From Lachnospiraceae bacterium UBA4364 (GTDB lineage: Bacteria > Bacillota > Clostridia > Lachnospirales > Lachnospiraceae): DNA of 31,455 bases. The notes under the pieces are model-generated. The model was not told the DNA's origin. It worked only from the letters and a program-made list of their open reading frames with translations, and ran no database searches. Below, piece after piece: positions 1 to 7,641 of the stretch (position 1 is its first letter; every line of letters begins with the position of its first letter). The stretch spans positions 1-31,455 of the forward strand of contig DGSK01000036.1 of assembly GCA_002393955.1 (NCBI GenBank), in the 5' to 3' direction. The position numbers were made by a program, and so were the translations under genes.

Positions 1-2265
1 TGGGTGATCATTGTAGCCGTTATTGCCTGTATCGTTGTAGCTGTATGCTTTATGACGAATCCGAAGAAAGATGAACCGGATCTGTCTTTTTTGAATTATA
101 AAAATTCAATAAATCTGCTGATAATGGATGGTTCCCTGAAGCAAGTACTTTACTATTCGGAAGAATACAGTGGAAATGAGAGTGTTCAAGAATTAACAGC
201 GAATGCAGAAGACATAGCGCGGTTTTTATCAGATGCTGATTGGAAACAAACAGATAATGTTTCGGAGCGTCCATCTTTGAATGGTTCAATAGAATTGATA
301 ATAAGCGATGAGTATACGATCACATTGTATAAGGATCAGTCAATTGCATGTGTTTATTTCAGCGGACATGAGAGATTTTACGATATACAACCGGGAGATT
401 ACGAGAATCTGCTCAAGGTGCTTCTCTCACATACAGAGGATAATGTATCAGATAATTCCGGAAGGAATGAGATTGTTCGTCCGGAAGTGAACCTGTCTGC
501 AAGGGAGGGTGCTGATCTGACAGAACTCCTTTATGCGGATCAAGACAGGATTATTTTCAGTGGATATTATGGCCTTTTTGTCTATTCCAAGGAAAGGAGA
601 ATGATTACAAACGCAATAGATCTTGAATCGATTGGCTGTAATTACACACAGGGAGATAACTATTGTGAAAAATATGTAAGTGCTGATGGGAAGATTGTTT
701 ATCTTCATCCTATGTCTGGTGCAGAGATGTATGTTTACGATATTTCCTCTGATACATTATCTCAGGAGAAGTATAATCTTGAAGGGCGGAAACTTCATGC
801 CTTACAGCACAATGAAGAGGGAGAGATATTTGATGTATGGAACAACGAAGAACGTATGATGGAAACACATTTGCATCATGGGAGCTATATAGGAGAGCTT
901 GGTTATGTAGAATATGGGCGTAGCAGTGCAGATAAGGTGATTCAATACTATCCCTTATTTTCTCCGGAGGGGTTGTCAGGGGCTGTGGATTTTGCTCCGG
1001 AGGATATTCATGATATTGTGTCGGTCGATATGTGGATCACTCGTGATCAGCCGGTACCGGGACTTGAAGTTTTAGCAGAAACAGTCCGTCTGCATTGCGA
1101 TGACCGGAAAATCTGTGAAAGAATTGGGGAAATGCTGGCAGGAGCTGAAAAAGAAACAGGACAGAGCGGTTGTCCTTTTTATACGGCACTTTATCTTACC
1201 AGAAGTGACGGAACGATAGGAACTGTATTCCCCGCAACTGACAGTTGTTCCATGTATCTGTCAGGTAAAGAATGTTATAGATTTGCTGAAGGTACAAATG
1301 AAGCGTTTTGGAGTCTGATAAGTGAATTTGGAATACTAAACGGAGAAGAAAGCCAAGATAATCTTATAGGTCTAAACATGACAGCATCAGATATCACACC
1401 CACCGGTTGCAAGCTTGTATTTACACAGGATGGAGGGAACGCGACAGGGCAGCTTGAGACAGGAGAATGGTTTGAAATCCAGGTAAAAAATTCAAACGGA
1501 GAATGGATAGATAATTCATCCAAGGATATCGAAAGAGGCTGGGAAGATATCGCATATGATATCAATAAGGATGGAATAACGGAGCTTCCCCTTGAATGGG
1601 AGCATGTATATGGATACTTGGCAGATGGTCACTACCGTATTGTCAAGAAGGTAATGGACTATCGTAGTCCCGGGGATTATGACGAGTATGATGTCTATGC
1701 TGAATTCGATATCGGAGACAACACAATATCTACTGAAAGTGTTACGGATTGGATGGATATCACACTTCCCAGTGGATACAGTATCAGCAGTTTTGACGAT
1801 ACCATAGGTTATATGGGAGGCTCCCTTATTCTTCCAAGGTCATATCATGCAGAGGATTCTGAATATGATCCATTGGAATGGCAGTATTCCGGGCTTATCA
1901 GCAGACTTCCGGCAGATAGTGGAATGGCAACTGTAACATTCGACAATGGGATACCGGATCCCTCAAGTATGCCTCGCAATAATCATACGGATGCTGAATA
2001 TTTGAAAACAATAGGGCTTGAACGATCAAACACACAATGGTCTGCGGTTATGCTTAAGGAGAACCATGATCTTTATACGGCTTCGCAGTTGTCAGAGATG
2101 AAAGACGAGGGCATTGATCTTACGGGAAAGGAACTCACCAGTGACTATTGGAGCTTCTGGTTTGTGAAGGAGGGAGAGGACACATATTATCTCCTCACGC
2201 TTTCCGCAAAGGAATTTACGCAGGAAGAGGTGGAAGAAATAGCGAGAACGGTAAGCATTAAGTAA
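1..2265 (+). CDS. C-terminal part of a BlaR1/M56-type membrane protein with Ig-like domain (5' end outside window)
   Basis: The reading frame is open from the first base, so the gene probably begins to the left of the window; the GTG at base 4 has no visible ribosome binding site. The first 20 residues are one hydrophobic helix ending in VCFMTNPKK, a junction I associate with the last membrane helix of Firmicutes BlaR1/M56 antirepressor-type proteins. About 750 extracellular residues follow. Residues about 458-573 (starting GLNMTASDITPTG, ending in YDEYDVYAEFDIG) look like the Big_14-type bacterial Ig-like domain often attached to such proteins. The last 110 residues end in YYLLTLSAKEFTQEEVEEIA, like DUF4367-style tails. 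The expected HExxH protease domain and partner BlaI repressor would lie upstream and cannot be checked. Likely role (inference): membrane sensing of envelope stress or a cell-wall antibiotic. The family call is from remembered patterns, not a search. Confidence 0.7.
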   Translation, partial: WVIIVAVIACIVVAVCFMTNPKKDEPDLSFLNYKNSINLLIMDGSLKQVLYYSEEYSGNESVQELTANAEDIARFLSDADWKQTDNVSERPSLNGSIELIISDEYTITLYKDQSIACVYFSGHERFYDIQPGDYENLLKVLLSHTEDNVSDNSGRNEIVRPEVNLSAREGADLTELLYADQDRIIFSGYYGLFVYSKERRMITNAIDLESIGCNYTQGDNYCEKYVSADGKIVYLHPMSGAEMYVYDISSDTLSQEKYNLEGRKLHALQHNEEGEIFDVWNNEERMMETHLHHGSYIGELGYVEYGRSSADKVIQYYPLFSPEGLSGAVDFAPEDIHDIVSVDMWITRDQPVPGLEVLAETVRLHCDDRKICERIGEMLAGAEKETGQSGCPFYTALYLTRSDGTIGTVFPATDSCSMYLSGKECYRFAEGTNEAFWSLISEFGILNGEESQDNLIGLNMTASDITPTGCKLVFTQDGGNATGQLETGEWFEIQVKNSNGEWIDNSSKDIERGWEDIAYDINKDGITELPLEWEHVYGYLADGHYRIVKKVMDYRSPGDYDEYDVYAEFDIGDNTISTESVTDWMDITLPSGYSISSFDDTIGYMGGSLILPRSYHAEDSEYDPLEWQYSGLISRLPADSGMATVTFDNGIPDPSSMPRNNHTDAEYLKTIGLERSNTQWSAVMLKENHDLYTASQLSEMKDEGIDLTGKELTSDYWSFWFVKEGEDTYYLLTLSAKEFTQEEVEEIARTVSIK

Positions 2266-2311
2266 TTCAAGCTTTTTTATAAAAAGGATTAGCAAAAAGC
2301 CGGAAAGGGGA

Positions 2312-2358
2312 TAAAGTTATCACAAGCTAATGACGATAATAAGATTAAGATAACTTTA
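2312..2358. repeat. 10-bp perfect inverted repeat between the BlaR1-like gene and the DUF6033 gene
   Basis: TAAAGTTATC (2312-2321) is matched exactly by GATAACTTTA (2349-2358) across a 27-base loop. It lies in the 158-base gap before the gene at 2424. It could be a transcript hairpin or a spaced operator. No T-run directly follows, so I do not call it a terminator. Confidence 0.5.
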
Positions 2359-2368
2359 ACTATATCTT

Positions 2369-2397
2369 TTTGTGCTTATCAGGGAGGATAGCACAAA
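2369..2397 (+). promoter_or_regulatory. Leader hairpin with SD-like loop upstream of the DUF6033 gene
   Basis: TTTGTGCTTATC (2369-2380) pairs with GATAGCACAAA (2387-2397) with a one-base bulge, leaving the loop AGGGAG. The hairpin ends 26 bases before the ATG at 2424 and just before the true ribosome binding site (AAGGAGG, 2410-2415). With the inverted repeat at 2312-2358 it makes the leader unusually structured. A regulatory role is inference. Confidence 0.35.
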
Positions 2398-2423
2398 TCA
2401 AAAACTACAAGGAGGTAGGAAAC

Positions 2424-3320
2424 ATGGCAGGAATGTATGGAGTGTCTGCATATCAGCAGACAAACAGATCCTGGGAAACAAATCATACGGGGGTGAATCG
2501 CACCGCTTCATATTCTTCCGGGACGGATCAGGCGAATCAGACAAAGGAGAGCAGTGCCGCAAAAGTAGAAACAAAAGGCTGGTCTCCAATCGACACAAGC
2601 AGTTCCCTTGTACCCAGAAAAACAGAATATGGTAATACGATCGGTAATGTGCAGTTATCAGAAAAGGCTGCAGATTATCTTGATAAACTGAAATCCAAGT
2701 TCCACAACATGGAATTTATCACGGTCAGCAAGGATATGAAGGCGCAGGTTCAGCAGAATGCGGCTGCATATGGCAACGCCAACAAGATGGTTGTGCTGAT
2801 CGATGATGAAAAGCTGGAGAGGATGGCAACGGATGAGTCCTATCGCAAGAAGTATGAGGGGATCATCGCTATGTCTCAGAGCAAGATGGATGCTGCAAAG
2901 AACAGCCTTGCGAGTACGGGGGCAAGCGTAAAGAACTTTGGAATGTCTGTGGATTCCAATGGCAAAGAGAGCTTCTTTGCAACTGTTGAGAAATCCGGGG
3001 ATCTTCAGAAGAAGCGGATAGAGAAGAAAGCAGCCGAGAAGAAAGAACGGAAGATTAAGGATAAAAAGAAGGCAGAGAAGAAAGCGCAGGAAGAGCGCAT
3101 TCAGAAGGCAAGAGAAAAGAAAGCGGAAAAAGCGGATACCGATGATAAGGATAAAGAAGTAATCGAATCCGTAGATGATAAGGAGTATGTTACTTTTGAG
3201 GCAAATTCGATGGATGAACTTCTTTCCAAGGTTCGTACCTATACCTATAATAGTGCATCCTCAAGAGTGATGACTGATTCTGAGAAAATGCTTGGAACAC
3301 AGGTAGATTATAAGGGTTAA
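2424..3320 (+). CDS. DUF6033-type protein, first of a cluster of signal-less proteins
   Basis: A protein of 298 residues. I start it at the ATG at 2424, which has AAGGAGG eight bases upstream, rather than at an in-frame TTG at 2370. The N-terminus (MAGMYGVSAYQQTN) and the core with VLIDDEKLERMATDESYRKKYEG resemble the Firmicutes DUF6033 family, whose function is unknown. There is no signal peptide or membrane segment. Residues 1-70 are low-complexity (Ser, Thr, Asn, Gln). A Lys/Glu-rich stretch around residues 195-250 should form a long coiled coil, and the last 45 residues become more ordered. The next gene starts 12 bases after the stop, so they are probably cotranscribed. The unstructured, signal-less N-terminus would suit a substrate of a non-Sec export route such as the flagellar apparatus, but that is inference. 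Confidence 0.7.
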   Translation: MAGMYGVSAYQQTNRSWETNHTGVNRTASYSSGTDQANQTKESSAAKVETKGWSPIDTSSSLVPRKTEYGNTIGNVQLSEKAADYLDKLKSKFHNMEFITVSKDMKAQVQQNAAAYGNANKMVVLIDDEKLERMATDESYRKKYEGIIAMSQSKMDAAKNSLASTGASVKNFGMSVDSNGKESFFATVEKSGDLQKKRIEKKAAEKKERKIKDKKKAEKKAQEERIQKAREKKAEKADTDDKDKEVIESVDDKEYVTFEANSMDELLSKVRTYTYNSASSRVMTDSEKMLGTQVDYKG

Positions 3321-3332
3321 GGAGGTGTGGCT

Positions 3333-4049
3333 ATGCCGGTTTATCTTTATGGTAATGCTAACGGAACCTATCAGCCGCCTAATATAGATGTATTTGCTCT
3401 GGCGAAGGCGCAGAATAATAAGCCTGTCATGTTTAAGGATACGGAAGCGGGAAAAAATATGCCTGCCGTCAAAGTAAACATTTCTGCTGAAGGGCTGAGG
3501 GCTTTGCATGGAACAAAACTTCCGGGTAGTATGGATGTAAACGCAATGAACGAGCAGCGGAAATATGAGTCAGAACATATACCAATAGAAAGTTTTTACA
3601 GTCGTCTGTCACGCGAGTATAGTAACGGGGTGGAAAGCGTAAGAGCCGTTGAAACTGATCATAAGGTTACATGGGCAGATAAAGAAAATGCACTTTTAAA
3701 CGGGTTTAGGACTATTGCAGATGAAATCGCTGCCGGTTATGCAGATGGAACACGGATAAGGTATGCTTTGGATAATGACTCCGAAGATGGCTATCGTAAG
3801 CTGTCAAAGGATGAGGAACTGGATATTCTTCAGCAGGAATTTGAGGAATTTACCGAATCCCGGTTTGGAAAGAAACAGCAGGAAGCCGCTGAAATGGTGA
3901 ATAAACAGATGGAAGAACTGCAAAAAGTTCTTGAGAGAAGCGGAAAGAGCAGTATCAGACAGAGAGCATACCAAACGGAGAAGATACCGGATGACTTTTT
4001 GGAAAAGATACTGGAACGGGCAAGAATGCATATTGCGGGACTAAAATAG
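3333..4049 (+). CDS. Unrecognised 238-residue protein of the same cluster
   Basis: The ATG at 3333 is preferred to the GTG at 3327 because GGAGGTG (3321-3327) lies at proper spacing from it and would overlap the GTG. The protein starts MPVYLYGNANGTYQPP, has no signal peptide, and carries a segment about conversion of AVKVNISAEGLRALHG type (residues about 46-62), a sequence style seen in other Lachnospiraceae hypothetical proteins found with DUF6033. The second half is strongly charged and helical, with a probable coiled coil at residues 170-215 (FEEFTESRFGKKQQEAAEMV and onward). It follows the DUF6033 gene by 12 bases, so it is the second gene of an operon. I do not recognise a function. DUF4885-like is a possibility I cannot verify. 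Confidence 0.65.
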   Translation: MPVYLYGNANGTYQPPNIDVFALAKAQNNKPVMFKDTEAGKNMPAVKVNISAEGLRALHGTKLPGSMDVNAMNEQRKYESEHIPIESFYSRLSREYSNGVESVRAVETDHKVTWADKENALLNGFRTIADEIAAGYADGTRIRYALDNDSEDGYRKLSKDEELDILQQEFEEFTESRFGKKQQEAAEMVNKQMEELQKVLERSGKSSIRQRAYQTEKIPDDFLEKILERARMHIAGLK

Positions 4050-4170
4050 TATTTTGACATAACATATCAGGTATTCCCGATGTGGAGGCGGTAGATGTTG
4101 ATGTTGGAAGTTTTGTAGATGCATGTGTATGAAATGGATTTCAGAACAAAAGTCAAAGGAGGGCAAATGT

Positions 4171-5516
4171 ATGGCAATTGATTTAACTACACTTAACACC
4201 ACAGAGATCATACCGCAGAAGGTTTACAATTTAAACAATTCCTATAAGGCTGATCAGAATAAGATCAGGGAAAACTGGGAAGAGAAAAAGGCGACTGCTA
4301 TAGATCTGATCGAGGAATCAAAAAAGAACGGAACATATAGAGAAAGTGCTTCGCTTGAAGGCACCGGTGTAAGTGGTCTTACTGCCGGGAAAGGTGCATA
4401 TTGTAATTATTCGCTGGATGCGTTCTTTAGGAAAGATATGCCGCTTTTATCTGATGATAACGGAAACTTTACAGTTGGAGGAGCAACATTTACCAGAGAG
4501 GAACTTGAAGAATGCCGCGCTGTCATGAAGGCTGCGGTAGATGGAATTGGATGCGGAATTGGTAAGAATGCGAACATAGATTACAGAAACTATGCAGAAA
4601 TGGAGATTGCGGCAGGTGGTGTCAGGGCGTATGCCAGCGAGAATCTTACTGAAAAACAGGCGGCGGTAGTAAATAAAGCGATGAAGGAATACAACGACGC
4701 ACTAATAAAACATGCAAAGGATATGCTTGAAAGAGCAGGCACCATTGATATATCGGGAAGTGATGTGTCCAAATATTATGGAAAAGCACAGCCTATCCCT
4801 AAAGAGATTCTTGATCGTATACATAGTTTCAATAGTAACTCGAAACTAAATAGCGGCGATGTAGGGACTATTCAGTTTGCAACTAATGAGGATCTTATAA
4901 GTAAGATTAGGGATATGTTCTCGAAACTTGACTATTCTGACAGTTCATCGCTTGATACTGTTTCTGAAAAGTATAAGGAATACATTACTCCGGCTAAGAT
5001 GTCACTTGGGGTTTCCCCTGCGAATGGATACTTGTCACAGGCTCTGAATCAAGACATATTGGGATTCCAAAGCCTGTTCAAGAACATGATGAATGTCATA
5101 AGGTATCGTTCAATAGATTTCAGGATGTAACTGATCTTGTACAGAAGACGCTTTCAGGTCAGGTAGATAGTTATGGAAAGGCTTCCGATGAGAATAGCAT
5201 CTGGAGAACCCTTGCAAGCGGTAAGTTTACCGTTGACGCAGCTACAAAGGCACAGGCTCAGAAGGACATTTCCGAAGACGGTTATTGGGGAGTAAAGCAG
5301 ACATCCAAAAGATTGTTTGATTTTGCCAGTGCCCTTGCAGGTGATGATGTTGACAAGATGAAGGAAATGCAGGCGGCTATGGAAAAGGGATATAAGCAAG
5401 CAACGAAAACCTGGGGAAGGGAACTGCCGAGCATCAGCAAGGATACGATAGATGCGGCGAATAAGTTGTTTGACGATTATTATAATTCAAAAAAGACCGA
5501 GGTAATTACTGAATAG
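4171..5516 (+). pseudogene. Unrecognised cluster protein split by a frameshift
   Basis: The start is the ATG at 4171 behind AAAGGAGGG (4156-4163). The first frame gives 319 residues (MAIDLTTLNTTEIIPQKVYN...) and stops at 5128-5130 after a tail that looks wrong (VIRYRSIDFRM). In the -1 frame the sequence continues without a stop from before 5040 to 5516, reading HKVSFNRFQDVTDLVQ and ending ELPSISKDTIDAANKLFDDY, which looks like a natural continuation. The most likely break is near ATGATGAATG (about 5088-5097), where one lost base (GG to G) would restore a protein of about 447 residues. No classical slippery heptamer was seen there, so programmed frameshifting is less likely than a mutation or sequence error. 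No signal peptide. Helix-rich; function unknown; upstream gap of 121 bases from the previous gene. Confidence 0.65.
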
Positions 5517-5567
5517 GCAAGTCAATAACAATCTGGCTGAAAGGTACTACCATTGGATATATGAAGA

Positions 5568-5596
5568 GGGTTGTGCATAGTGTCACGCCCCTTTTT
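5568..5596 (+). terminator. Probable Rho-independent terminator ending the first cluster operon
   Basis: GGG-TT-GTG (5568-5575) can pair with CAC-G-CCC (5584-5590), followed directly by a T-run (5592-5596). It lies 52 bases after the stop of the frameshifted gene. The stem is short and interrupted, so confidence is moderate. Confidence 0.4.
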
Positions 5597-5621
5597 CTAT
5601 ATGAGACTATCCACGACAACA

Positions 5622-5752
5622 TACCGTCTGTTCGTGACATATATATCATTTATTCTCTTATAGTTCCGATAAAAACAATATCAGATATCAATATGGGGCT
5701 ATGGAAGGCGCAGATTATCATGGATGAAAAACCATTGATGGCTGCGCTTTTT
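5622..5752 (+). promoter_or_regulatory. Duplicated leader element, copy 1, with terminator-like hairpin
   Basis: The element opens with TACCGTCTGTTCGTGACAT (5622-5640), identical to 7084-7102. Later blocks are also shared with copy 2: TTCCGAT, ATATCAG, and GGCTATGGAxGGC (5697-5709). A hairpin follows: GCGCAG (5708-5713) pairs with CTGCGC (5742-5747), with an inner stem ATCATGG/CCATTGAT, then TTTTT (5748-5752). The ATG of the EF-hand gene is 30 bases further on. The order conserved block, hairpin plus T-run, ribosome binding site fits an attenuator or riboswitch. Alternatively, GTGACA in the block could be the -35 of an activated promoter (N19-TATAGT). Confidence 0.55.
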
Positions 5753-5781
5753 GAGTTGCTGACAATGTGAGGAGGACAGAT

Positions 5782-7077
5782 ATGAGAATAGCAGACAGTA
5801 CGGTGAATATGTTATCAGGCAGAAATTATACACAGACTGGGATGCGCACCGGGGGCAGTTATGGAAGCAGCTTTATGGGAATGATCAGTTCGTTTGACAT
5901 GAAGAAGAGTGGATCCATGACAAGGGATACTTATCAAACGGATAAGAATAATAACGGAATGAACACGTATAACATGGATGATATCGGATATTTCAAAGGC
6001 CTTGGAAAAATAGCTTCCGGGAGCCTGTTTGGAACAAGCGTAGGTGCTTCGTCTTTTCAGAACAATACTCTTGATGCAATGTTTAAGAGATTTGCCTCTT
6101 ATGGGATGATGGGTGGTGCAGGCATCGGCGGCTATTCTATGAACATGCTGACATATTCTGAAACTGAGGAAACTGGCTTCCATGCAAATGGCAGGGCTTG
6201 TACAGAAGACGGTCGGACGATTGATTTTAATATAAACATCTTGATGAGCAGAAGTTACATGGAATATATGAATGTGAGTATCCCGACGATGGCGGATGCT
6301 CTGTGTGATCCTCTTGTTGTAAATATTGGATCTGATACGGCGGACGTAAGAGATCAGACCTTTAAGTTTGATCTTGATGCTGACGGAACTGAGGATGAAA
6401 TATCCATGCAGGGAAAAGGATCAGGATTTCTTGCGTTAGATAAAAACGGTGATGGGAAGATAAATGATGGAAGTGAATTATTTGGTACCAAGAGTGGTGA
6501 CGGCTTTGGAGATCTTCGAGAATATGATAGTGACGGTAATGGATGGATAGATGAAAATGATGATGTTTTTTCAAAGCTCAAGGTCTGGTGTAAAGACGAA
6601 AACGGCAAAGATATACTGATGGATCTGAAGGAGGCTGATATCGGAGCCATATTCCTTGGGGAGCAACAGACGGAGTTTTCCCTGGGTGGTGCGGATGGCT
6701 ATAGAGATGGTGTGATCAGATCCACGGGAGTTTTTTTACGGGAGAGTACCGGTGCCGCCGGTACAGTACAGCATGTGGATCTGTCTTTGAAACAAAACGG
6801 ATTAGGACTGAGAGTCAGCGGAGATGATATGACATCGGAAATAAGCACATCCAGTAATAGGAGCAGGCAGAGCGACGCTACCAGAAGGCAGGAAGAAAGG
6901 CGACGCAGGGAAGCCAAGGCAAGAAAGAAAAGAGCGGATGATAAGGCGGCTGAAGAGGCTCTGTATAAAAGACGGATGGAGCATAAGGAATACATGGAAA
7001 AGCTTCAGGAGAAGCAGTTTATGGAAAGGAAAGAATACCATGAGGGGCTGCAGGAGATGCAGATGCTGACTTATTAA
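5782..7077 (+). CDS. EF-hand-like calcium-binding protein with coiled-coil tail
   Basis: A protein of 431 residues, started at the ATG at 5782 behind GAGGAGG (5769-5775). It has no signal peptide; the N-terminal 150 residues are Gly/Ser/Met-rich and flexible. Residues about 193-265 hold a calcium-loop array: FDLDADGTEDEIS, DKNGDGKINDGSELFG (about 220-235) and DSDGNGWIDENDD (249-261), followed by VFSKLKVW. That order (DLDxDG, then GFLALDxNGDGKI-GSELFG, then DxxGNGxID and LKVW) matches a module common in RTX-type secreted proteins of Gram-negative bacteria and some Firmicutes. The Asp residues at loop positions 1, 3 and 5 are present, so calcium binding is likely. The last 70 residues are a highly charged coiled coil. 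It sits alone between the two copies of the leader element. Export without a signal peptide is suggested by the module but not shown. Confidence 0.7.
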   Translation: MRIADSTVNMLSGRNYTQTGMRTGGSYGSSFMGMISSFDMKKSGSMTRDTYQTDKNNNGMNTYNMDDIGYFKGLGKIASGSLFGTSVGASSFQNNTLDAMFKRFASYGMMGGAGIGGYSMNMLTYSETEETGFHANGRACTEDGRTIDFNINILMSRSYMEYMNVSIPTMADALCDPLVVNIGSDTADVRDQTFKFDLDADGTEDEISMQGKGSGFLALDKNGDGKINDGSELFGTKSGDGFGDLREYDSDGNGWIDENDDVFSKLKVWCKDENGKDILMDLKEADIGAIFLGEQQTEFSLGGADGYRDGVIRSTGVFLRESTGAAGTVQHVDLSLKQNGLGLRVSGDDMTSEISTSSNRSRQSDATRRQEERRRREAKARKKRADDKAAEEALYKRRMEHKEYMEKLQEKQFMERKEYHEGLQEMQMLTY

Positions 7078-7083
7078 GACATT

Positions 7084-7170
7084 TACCGTCTGTTCGTGAC
7101 ATTGCGGTTATAAATGCATATATTGATTCCGATATCTATATCAGCATAAATAATATCGGCTATGGATGGC
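7084..7170 (+). promoter_or_regulatory. Duplicated leader element, copy 2
   Basis: It starts seven bases after the stop of the EF-hand gene with the same 19-mer as copy 1 and keeps the same later blocks in the same order and spacing (TTCCGAT, ATATCAG, GGCTATGGATGGC ending 7170). The sequence between the blocks differs, so the blocks are probably constrained rather than recently copied. GTGACA (7096-7101) is followed after 17 bases by TATATT, so a promoter reading is possible here too. The LytTR gene follows. Confidence 0.55.
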
Positions 7171-7207
7171 ATCTTTTTCAATGGATTGATTGAAGAAGAT
7201 GCTTTTT
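7169..7207 (+). terminator. Strong hairpin with T-run: attenuator-like terminator before the LytTR gene
   Basis: GCATCTTTTTCAAT (7169-7182) pairs with ATTGAAGAAGATGC (7189-7202) over 14 positions, with a single G-U pair and a six-base loop, followed by TTTTT (7203-7207). It lies directly after leader copy 2 and 25 bases before the LytTR start. This is the expected place for an attenuator, although it would also serve simply as the terminator of the EF-hand gene. Confidence 0.65.
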
Positions 7208-7231
7208 GCTTAAAAAAGAACAGAAGGGGTG

Positions 7232-7564
7232 ATGTGTTTGGTTTCGTTCCCATTTGTGGGCGGTGAGAGAAGTTTGGATCCTGAGAGCATTATATATGTG
7301 CAGACGGAGGGTCACAGAAATGTGTTTTTTGTTATTGAAGGACAGGAAGAGATGCAATTCAGGATATACCAAAGACTTGATGAGATCGAGAGGGTTCTCT
7401 TACCGTATGGATTTATAAGATGTCATCGGAGTTGTTTGGTGAATATGCGGTATGTAACAGAAGTATCAAACTATTTGATGACAATATCAACCGGGGAAGT
7501 GTTCACGATTCCCCGTTCAAGATATCAGATGGTAAAGAAGTTATTTCGTGAATACACGAAATGA
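7232..7564 (+). CDS. Stand-alone LytTR-domain DNA-binding regulator
   Basis: About 110 residues made almost wholly of a LytTR DNA-binding domain. Seen in order: a strand with SIIYVQTEGHRNVFFV, the helix QRLDEIERVLLPYGFIRCHRSCLVNMRYV (the RxHRSxxVN signature of LytTR proteins) and the closing TGEVFTIPRSRYQMVKKLF. There is no receiver domain and no membrane segment, so it is not a classical two-component regulator. LytTR proteins bind spaced direct repeats upstream of virulence, bacteriocin and surface-protein genes. The start is uncertain: the ATG at 7232 is only two bases from GAAGGGG (7223-7229), while the TTG at 7238 has better spacing. It lies between leader copy 2 and the 782-residue gene, so it is a good candidate to regulate the cluster, perhaps through the leader elements (inference). 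Confidence 0.85.
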   Translation: MCLVSFPFVGGERSLDPESIIYVQTEGHRNVFFVIEGQEEMQFRIYQRLDEIERVLLPYGFIRCHRSCLVNMRYVTEVSNYLMTISTGEVFTIPRSRYQMVKKLFREYTK

Positions 7565-7600
7565 AAAATACAATCGCTCGGTCCTTTCAAGGGGAGCGGA

Positions 7601-7626
7601 GCGGTTCTGACCGACAGACGAACCGC
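7601..7626 (+). promoter_or_regulatory. Inverted repeat just before the ribosome binding site of the 782-residue gene
   Basis: GCGGTTC (7601-7607) and GAACCGC (7620-7626) form a perfect seven-base stem with a 12-base loop, ending three bases before AAAGGAG. It might modulate translation or bind a regulator. No T-run follows, so it is not a terminator. Confidence 0.35.
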
Positions 7627-7641
7627 AGAAAGGAGAAACAT

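Noticed and set aside
5088..5130. Programmed -1 ribosomal frameshifting in the split cluster gene
   Set aside because: No XXXYYYZ slippery heptamer and no clear downstream pseudoknot were seen at the shift; a one-base loss is simpler.
5622..5709. c-di-GMP (GEMM) riboswitch as the identity of the duplicated leader
   Set aside because: The typical GEMM core (CACGCACAGGGCAAACC-like) is missing; the element does not match any riboswitch I can recall.
5561..5770. A 69-residue + strand protein between the frameshifted gene and the EF-hand gene
   Set aside because: It lies across the terminator and the duplicated leader element, has no ribosome binding site, and its composition follows the repeat rather than protein constraints.
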